DNA from: Glebionis coronaria
Taxonomy: Eukaryota > Streptophyta > Magnoliopsida > Asterales > Asteraceae
Reading direction: 5' to 3'
DNA length: 64,000 nt
Assembly: GCA_025667525.1 (NCBI GenBank)
Contig: CM046878.1
Span: forward strand, 96,363,237 to 96,427,236
The position numbers were made by a program, and so were the translations under genes. Below are positions 57,424-64,000 of this stretch, piece by piece. Positions within the stretch are counted from its first letter, which is position 1. Every line of letters starts with the position of its first letter. A model generated the notes under the pieces. That model was not told the DNA's origin. It was given only the letters and a program-made list of their open reading frames with translations, and did not search any database.

Positions 57424-58833
57424 CTTGATATCTACTCTAGTAATCAAGTTTCTGAATAAAATAAAACATACAGAGAGGATTCTTACAAATATATTTATCC
57501 CTGAATTTGAGTAATAATAAATCTCGAAAAGTCAATCACTCAAACCACTTATATAGTCAGCCTTCACTTGGTCTTAATCATCTTCAGCACCTGTAGAGTC
57601 TTTGGAGCTTTCTTTATTACTTTTGTCACTCAAATTCGATTGCTCCTCCCCTTTTTAAGACTCCTCTCCAAGATCAATATACAAGGACGAAACCAAGAAT
57701 GTCCTCCTTGCATCAGCTTCCAAAACAACAAGTCTATCCGTTCAAAACAGTGATCATTGACAATTTGTACCATTTATGTATTATGCTTTTACAAGCTAAT
57801 ACAGATTTTCGTCAATTTCATTAATGTCAAAGGTTTCATATTTTCCTCATCCACATTCGGGAAATGAATCCTCAATGTTGATTCAAAGGACATGGGGATG
57901 GACTTACTGATGATAAGACTGACTTGAGCTGCATTAAAGCTAGTGCCAATAGTCTCAGCCATCTCCATAACACTATACACCCTTGTGAAAGTGATCTCTG
58001 CTGCTACTAGATGTCAATCACTAGGAAAAACATCTCAATGATCATTAGGCTTCCAGATATCCAAAAAATTTGAAAAATGTAAGGGTGATGAAACGTTTTG
58101 GGTCTATAAAGAAGTTTAAAAATGACATCAGTTAAGATGGCATAGCATAAAATGTACTTGAGAATGCATAAAACCTTAGTTAAAACACAAACAAAGGTAA
58201 TAATCCTAAGGAAATTAACTAGTCTCTAATAAGCAAGAATGACAAACACTGTTCATGCATAAACTCATGCAAAAGCATGATAGACACACATGAACTCTAG
58301 AGTCCTTTGTTCACAAATGCCCCAAAGAGAAAGTTAACTCATATAAAACATTTGCAACTCCCCAAGTAACCCAAAAATAATAACTACCCCAAGTCACCCA
58401 TACGACCACACCCAATTCTAGGTCAAAAGTCTTGGCAGCATGCACAATATATCAACTTTGCATGCTACAGTGCCTCACGAATTAGAAAACTAAATCGTAC
58501 TCACCAGTGGACACAATCTAGAATTGTGCAAGAGTGCTCTAAGAGTACCCAAAACCCTATAGGTTTACCTCCCCTTAATAGAAGCATATAAATCATTATA
58601 TGTGAAGAAGCAAAATTTTATCTCAAGATAGGAATGTAAACATTCCAACCATCATAAATAAAAGTTTGCAATTCTATATCCATCCAAATGTAGCTCCACA
58701 TTCCTGCATAGTTAGACAAAAACTACAAAAACACACCAACAGAGGCTACCCTTTCCTACAACAATGGGTAGAGATAACATGTCAGTGGATAAAAATAATA
58801 ATAGTGGAAAGACCAACAATGCATGTTCCTTGA
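57424..58833 (-). other. Copia internal remnant, no recognised domain
   Basis: In a complete element this would hold the pol domains. I find none. A minus-strand frame at 57,980-57,789 (MEMAETIGTSFNAAQ and IHFPNVDEENMKPLTL) looks protein-like but is not recognised. The rest is non-coding. Confidence 0.4.
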
Positions 58834-58845
58834 GCATCCACTATC
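58834..58845 (-). pseudogene. Protease start (DSGC motif) of Copia element
   Basis: Minus-strand YWDSGCSRNM around 58,854-58,825 matches the aspartic protease active site of Copia polyproteins (W-x-DSGCSxHM). It is out of frame with gag and is followed by unrelated sequence within about 20 codons. Confidence 0.65.
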
Positions 58846-58985
58846 CCAATATCCTTGATCATTAACCTGCTTTTGGATAGACTGCTCAAAAAGAAAACAA
58901 ATTAGTTTTCTTTGGAGATCCAAGCCCTGTCCGACTTGGATCTATCTAGTTGTTCAACTAGAGTGGACTTATTCTTTACCACAAA

Positions 58986-60485
58986 TCACTGTTCATCCCT
59001 TTGGGACCTAATCACCCAATTTGTTCCAATGAGTCTAGTAATGACCTTCTCAAGATATTTAAGTCTATTGCAACTCATTGAAATACCATTAAAATTGGAG
59101 TTTTGCTCTTGTTTAGGTTTCCATGTTAAGTGGGATGATGCTTTAGACCCTTGACCCTTACTAACCAAGTATCTTTGTTTATATGGTCTAAAATAAGGTC
59201 TCATACCAAACTTGGTGTTGTCAGCGCTGCATTTGTACCTGTCAGCGTTGAATTTGTTCCTGTCAGCGCTGAATTTGTTCCTGTCAGCGCTGAATTTGTT
59301 CCTGTCAGCGCTGAATTTGTTCTTGTCAGCGCCCAAATTAGGGTTTGCTACAGGAACATACTGTCTGTTTGACCAAGTGTTGGTCTTTTGAAAGGGACTT
59401 TGTCCATGGGTATTAGCTGTCTTAGAGAAGAAAGGAGCTGGTCTAGTAGCCTGTGGTCTAGTGTGGACAAAAGGTCTATGGTTGACATTGGATGACCTAT
59501 TGTCAGCGAATGAATTGTATTCACTCACACAATTATTTGCCAAATGTGAGAAGCTCCCACATGAGTAACAAGCCTTTTTGGACACAAACTTAGGCTTAGA
59601 CTGATAAAACCCTGTCCCATTAACACTTTCTTGGCTTCTGAATGACCTAGGTTTCTTATACATTTCAGCGTATTGAACACTAGGTTGTTTCTTAATTGGG
59701 GATCCAAGATTAACAGCTTTTCCAGTGATGGGATTTGTCACAGTTATAGGTGTAGATAAAACTGGACTCTCAATGGGTGTAGGCATAAATGGACTCTCAC
59801 TAAGTATCCCACCTTTAACAAATAAAGTAAGGTTGGCCTTTTTCCACTCTTCTAGGTCAATAACCTTTTGTTGATATTCCTCAACTGGGGAAAGAACTCT
59901 AGGTGGAGGAATAAATTCCTCCTCTTGGAGTTCTGGCAAACCAGTCCAAGATAGGTCCTTTTGTTGGACACCATAGAAGTCACCAGCTGGTGGTGGAACC
60001 ATAGAGTAGTCTTTCATCCCAATCCCAGTCATGTCCTTAGGATCCCTTTGTTTACCCACACATTCTCCTAGGGTTTGTGTTGCCTTATCAAATCTCTGGA
60101 TTTTAAGGCCAACATTATCTTTGTTTTTAATGGCTTCATCTAATTTAGCCTGTAACTCACCATTAACCCTTTCCATGATGTTTCTAATATCCATACTAGC
60201 ATTTAACTTATGTTTTAAGATATTTATTTTATCTTTTAAGTCAAATTCCATTTTCTTGTATTCAGAAACTGTCTTCTCAGTTTGAGTGAGAGCTAGTTGG
60301 TAATTAGACAGTTTGCATCTTTCAGTACTCACATCACTTAATAATCTTAACACCTCTTTGTTAAGTCCCTCAGTATTTAACCTACAAGAAGAGTCATTAC
60401 ATACCTCATTATCAGATGACGAAGATGAGTTGGAACTTGAAGTAGACTTGGCCTTGACTGAAAACATCATCCGATTCTTCTTCAC
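58986..60485 (-). CDS. Copia gag with zinc knuckle (499 aa)
   Basis: A 499-aa frame. The N-terminal third is a Ser-rich segment followed by a likely coiled coil (residues about 38-125: LSDVSTERCKLSNYQLALTQ, then NGELQAKLDEAIKNKD). The middle is Pro-rich (FIPPPRVLSPVEEY). A zinc knuckle CYSCGSFSHLANNC (about residues 305-318, CX2CX4HX4C complete) would bind element RNA. An eight-residue repeat, NKFSADR-type, occurs about five times (59,335-59,225). The usual N-terminal gag helices seem shortened or to start upstream in another frame. Gag forms the particle in which reverse transcription occurs. The stop at 58,986 separates it from the protease remnant. It could still be translated. Confidence 0.85.
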   Translation of the reverse strand: MKKNRMMFSVKAKSTSSSNSSSSSDNEVCNDSSCRLNTEGLNKEVLRLLSDVSTERCKLSNYQLALTQTEKTVSEYKKMEFDLKDKINILKHKLNASMDIRNIMERVNGELQAKLDEAIKNKDNVGLKIQRFDKATQTLGECVGKQRDPKDMTGIGMKDYSMVPPPAGDFYGVQQKDLSWTGLPELQEEEFIPPPRVLSPVEEYQQKVIDLEEWKKANLTLFVKGGILSESPFMPTPIESPVLSTPITVTNPITGKAVNLGSPIKKQPSVQYAEMYKKPRSFRSQESVNGTGFYQSKPKFVSKKACYSCGSFSHLANNCVSEYNSFADNRSSNVNHRPFVHTRPQATRPAPFFSKTANTHGQSPFQKTNTWSNRQYVPVANPNLGADKNKFSADRNKFSADRNKFSADRNKFNADRYKCSADNTKFGMRPYFRPYKQRYLVSKGQGSKASSHLTWKPKQEQNSNFNGISMSCNRLKYLEKVITRLIGTNWVIRSQRDEQ

Positions 60486-60552
60486 CTTCTTCCTTAGCCT
60501 GGTTCACCTCACGGTATTGGATCTCGTTCTTCAAATCAAAGTTTCTCAACAA

Positions 60553-60564
60553 GCTCTGATACCA
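60553..60564 (-). other. Primer-binding site of nested Copia element
   Basis: TGGTATCAGAGC on the minus strand, three bases inside the 5' LTR border. It is complementary to initiator tRNA-Met. Confidence 0.88.
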
Positions 60565-60566
60565 CT

Positions 60567-61138
60567 TGTTGATCCCAAACTTAGATCGATTTAGCTTTGT
60601 GTTAACGAGATTAAATCAAGTTTAACACGTAGAGAAACTTTGTTGTATTGAACAAACTAAGTGTTATGCGGAATTTAACACTTAGAACAAAGAACAAAAC
60701 AAAGTAAACAAAACTTTCACTTTGATTAATATCAATGAATGATTACAATGAAAGTGTTATGAGATATATGGAAGATGTGTATGAAAAAGATGTGTCTTAT
60801 GTCTAACCCTAAGGCCTCCTTTTATGGGTTTAAGGAGCCTTGTACAAAAAGATAAGATCAACTATTTTAGGAAAAGACATAAGATAAACATAACTTATTG
60901 ACTAAATCTTTTTAAACATTAAGAATATATTCTGAATTCTTATCTTCATATTTTGTCCACCAGCTTGAAGAATTCATCATTGGCAGATTTAGTCCGTGTC
61001 TTTGTCTTTAAGATTCTTCTTGTCAACGCCTTGATAATTCTTATCAGCGTCTCATTTGTCAGCGTCTCGTTTACTCTTGTCAGCGTCCAATTTCCTCTTG
61101 TCAGCGTTCCAGTGACTTAGCTAATTTTATTCCCAACA
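60567..61138 (-). repeat. 5' LTR of nested Copia element (572 bp)
   Basis: Matches 56,836-57,410. Its TATA position reads CATAAAAG (60,826-60,819) instead of TATAAAAG, so the promoter that should drive the element is altered. Confidence 0.9.
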
Positions 61139-61143
61139 AATAA
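61139..61143. repeat. Target-site duplication of nested Copia element, right
   Basis: aataa, identical to 56,831-56,835. Confidence 0.8.
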
Positions 61144-61377
61144 TTCAAGGAACATTGCTTCGCGTGCAATGCCTATTAATACCATAGTATGATCATACAT
61201 ATACATACTACCATTCCTACATACACATAGGTTCACATAATCACAATCAATCATAAAGTAATGTAAGAATAGCCTTACCAGAGCCATGAGGAGTAGTTGC
61301 GTGCTTAAAACATTTTAGAACACACCAAAGTTATAATTTAGGTTTTTCAAAATCGACCTAGTTCTCTATAACTTGTG

Positions 61378-61389
61378 GCTCTGATACCA
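61378..61389 (-). other. Primer-binding site of LARD
   Basis: TGGTATCAGAGC on the minus strand, three bases from the 5' LTR border at 61,393. It is complementary to initiator tRNA-Met. Confidence 0.88.
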
Positions 61390-61392
61390 TTT

Positions 61393-64000
61393 TGTAACAC
61401 CCCCAAATTACCACGCAACGGAATACCACATTGGGGCGCTACTAATAGCACATCGCACACGGTCATAGACAACGACCTCAAAAGAGACGTCAAAATAATA
61501 TACAACATTGTCTAAAAGTTTCCCATCCCAAAATATATAAAATCAGAGTAGCGTTTGATCCTAAAAACAGTTACCAATCACAATACATTCATCAAAGACT
61601 TTAAAAGTCATTTTATTCATTTCAAAGGATGGAAAAGTAAACAAAGTTTTAGACAAGTAAGCACCAACTTCCTCCTCGCATGCTCCACTGCTATCCATCT
61701 TGATTACCTGAAATACATGCTTAAAATCATCAACACAACGGTTGAGCAAGTCTATAGGTTTTACAAATCATCATTTGAACACAAGAATTTTAATCATCTC
61801 AAACTTGTCACACAGACAAGTCACATATATATAAATCGATAAATACCTTAAGCTCATGCAACTGAACGTTAACCAATACGTCAAACCGAGTCACTTACGG
61901 CGCCCCTACAACATGTAATATTGTCATATACCAACGACCTCTTATACATAATATCCCTTTCAGGTGATCACAAGGATACATACCCTAGGATAAGGCTGTC
62001 AAACCAAATAGATCTATCATATGTATTAGCGTTTACCTCGCAAGGTAATTGACACTTCATGAATTTCAGGGACTTCATAAGACAATGGTACTTAGGCATT
62101 TATCATCATATTCAGTTCTAGCATACCGAAAACAACTTGTGGTCATTTTATAAAAACAAGCATGTATTCCCCCTCGCGGGTTAAAATCATTTACAAGATA
62201 AAAAAACGAGGCTATAGACTCACCTTGATAAGAAGTATCAAACAAGAAGTTCTTTGAGACGAGGAGACGAATGCCGACGTATCAACGGCGACCTATAATA
62301 GTTGTGCGTACTTAATTTCACACTCAACATGATATAACACGAAGAATGATATTTATACTCGTATATATGTATTAACATGGACTACAAACCAATGCTTAAG
62401 AATCCATGACCAAAAATTTAATAAAAATGCATACTTAGAAAATTTGACAACTTTGACTTTCTGGCCAACTTTGACTTTTCTGGTCAGTTTTAACCTTCAG
62501 GTCTGACCCGGTTAATTGACCAACTGAACGACATTTTCATGATTAAAAACTGAAACATTCTGATGCAAAACAACATTTCGGACAACTTCCTAGTTATACC
62601 CGAGACCTGAAACTCAACATAAATTGACCAAAATGCCCCTGCAAGTTCTGCGCGGAATTACAATTTTATCGTTAAAATTTCAGATTTTACTTGTAACTTT
62701 TACCCCGTTACTACTCATTTTCAGGTCTGATTCAAATTTGTAAAGGTAAAACAACATTCTGAACAACTTTCGTGTTTCGGCTGAAGGCCGAAACGGACCA
62801 GAAATGACCGATTTACCCCTCGCATCAGATCTGTTAAAAGACATTTTTTTAGAAAATGCAGATTTTCAATTAGCTAGAAGACCCTCAAATATTCAGTTTC
62901 AAAACCACTTTCCTCGCGGTAGACGTAAAATGACGTTTTAAACAAATTCACAGTTTACTCGAACACTGAAACGGACCAGAAATGATAAATTTACCCATCA
63001 CATCAGATCTGTCAAAAATGACGATTTTTAGAAAAAACGCAGGTTTTAAATTAGCTAGAAGACCCCTAAATGTTCAGTTTTAAGACCACTTTCCTCGCAA
63101 TAGACGTAAAATGACATTTTAAACAACTTGATGGTTTTAATCGAACACTGAAACGGACCGGAAATGGACGATTTTTCCCCTGCAGATTCTGCACATCAGT
63201 TGATTATTTCTATAATGTGAAATCTGATTTTTAACTTTTACAACTTTCAAATAGACGCAAAACTTCATTTTTAATAGGTAAGAGTCGTGCCATACATCGA
63301 AACGTTCGTATGGACGACGCCTAACATATTCCAAAGCTGAAAGTCATTTTAGAAAACTTTCAATTTGATGAAATAATCAAAAACTTTCTGCCCAAATTTA
63401 AGTATCATTCAATCCCTAAAATCATAAAGTCTCATCACCAAAATCGTTTTTAACTCAACCAAACGACCCTAATATCAACACCAATCAACTAGAACCATTC
63501 AGAACTTCAAAACACTAACATGCATTCATTCTTATGGATTCTTAAACATGATCAAACTACACGCACATACATAATTGACCCAATGTATAAAAAATAAGCA
63601 AAAGACTTACAAAAACTTACAAATATCAAGATGATCAAAATCAAACAACCCTAATGGGTTCTTGGTTGCACCCGGCTATACCCAACACCAATAGAGGATT
63701 AAGAACTTTGTTTTTTATAATACCCACTTGTTTTTAGCAATATTTATCAACCTTTAACACTTCCCTAACATAAAATTCGGATTAGATCACCATTGATGAT
63801 TTCTTGAAAATTTTGATTCTTCTAAAACACATGCATCATGTTAAACTGATGGTGGGGTTTGATTAGGAATGATATATGAATGAATTGGTGTGATTAAATT
63901 GTAATATTATTGATAAAAATGATGTTGATGACGATGGTGATGATGGTGGTGTCGAACCAGAGAAGAAGAGGGATAACAGCTCTTTTTCTTGTCTTAATGT
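61393..64000 (-). repeat. 5' LTR of LARD, cut by window end
   Basis: Corresponds to 51,308-53,920 of the left LTR with scattered substitutions and small indels. Short open frames in both copies (for example 51,468 and 61,555) are parallel but lack any domain. Confidence 0.9.

Larger units (their letters stand above)
56836..61138 (-). mobile_element. Copia-type LTR retrotransposon derivative, nested in LARD
   Basis: LTRs at 56,836-57,410 (3') and 60,567-61,138 (5'), TGTTG...CAACA, flanked by the 5-bp duplication aataa. On the minus strand the primer-binding site TGGTATCAGAGC (60,564-60,553) follows the 5' LTR and a polypurine tract (TTTAGGGGAGGAT, 57,423-57,411) precedes the 3' LTR. The internal region of 3.2 kb encodes gag and the start of protease only; integrase, reverse transcriptase and RNase H are absent. 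The two LTRs differ at roughly a dozen positions by eye. The element is non-autonomous. Confidence 0.92.
51308..64000 (-). mobile_element. Large non-coding LTR retrotransposon (LARD), minus strand, cut by window end
   Basis: Two long repeats start TGTAACACCCC on the plus strand: 51,308-54,418 and 61,393 to the window end. On the minus strand the element reads TGTAATAACCC to GGGTGTTACA. A primer-binding site complementary to initiator tRNA-Met (TGGTATCAGAGC, 61,389-61,378) lies next to the right LTR, so that is the 5' LTR. A polypurine tract (AAAGAGGTGAGAA, 54,431-54,419) precedes the left, 3' LTR. The internal region without the nested Copia element is about 2.7 kb and has no gag or pol. It must use proteins of another element. 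It is inserted in the CYP706-like exon after tttgc (51,303-51,307); the second target copy lies outside the window. Confidence 0.85.

Overview
The window is nuclear DNA of a flowering plant. It has introns with GT/AG borders, plant-specific families (pectin methylesterase inhibitors, a malectin-type receptor kinase, a CYP706-like P450) and a dense load of plant transposons primed by initiator tRNA-Met. The AT-rich composition and the repeat families suggest a eudicot, most likely an asterid of the daisy family. That last step is inference from remembered families, not from a search.

Layout. 1-2.95 kb: 5' part of a minus-strand basic protein gene with a 2.3-kb intron full of palindromic repeats; probably element-encoded. 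3.0-4.5 kb: decayed copy of the flanks of the PMEI genes found further right. 4.56-18.28 kb: a probable 13.7-kb Helitron. It sits inside an (AT)n microsatellite and carries plus-strand fragments of a CHY/RING zinc-finger gene, a DEAH11/12-type helicase and a receptor kinase. A second Helitron (13,616-16,983), built mostly from about 31 tandem copies of its own 5' end, is inserted in the kinase fragment. Removing it rejoins the kinase reading frame. 19.0-20.3 kb: a reverse-transcriptase-associated ORF fragment in PMEI-flank sequence. 20.4-26.6 kb: a full-length but dead L1-type LINE with a 15-bp target duplication.

27.7-36.8 kb is the most gene-like part. It holds two intact minus-strand PMEI genes (27,719-28,321 and 33,585-34,190) and a truncated third copy (35,633-35,791), each with a TATA box. 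They descend from tandem duplication. 37.9-49.2 kb holds no recognised host gene. It holds hAT, Mutator, Stowaway and unclassified MITEs, a 2.3-kb inverted repeat made of 'catatatgagtcat' palindromes, a tandemly duplicated promoter plus small gene, a Helitron 3' end and a solo Copia-type LTR.

49.7-64.0 kb is a nested ruin of a CYP706-like exon. Two copies of one MITE family interrupt it, and a large non-coding LTR element (3.1-kb LTRs, minus strand) then cuts it. That element contains a 4.3-kb Copia derivative with only gag and a scrap of protease. The outer element also carries a cluster of hairpins with similar loops and different stems.

Only the two PMEI genes look like intact, functional host genes. 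Nearly everything else is transposon sequence or broken host-gene sequence. All calls come from reading the sequence; no database search was run.
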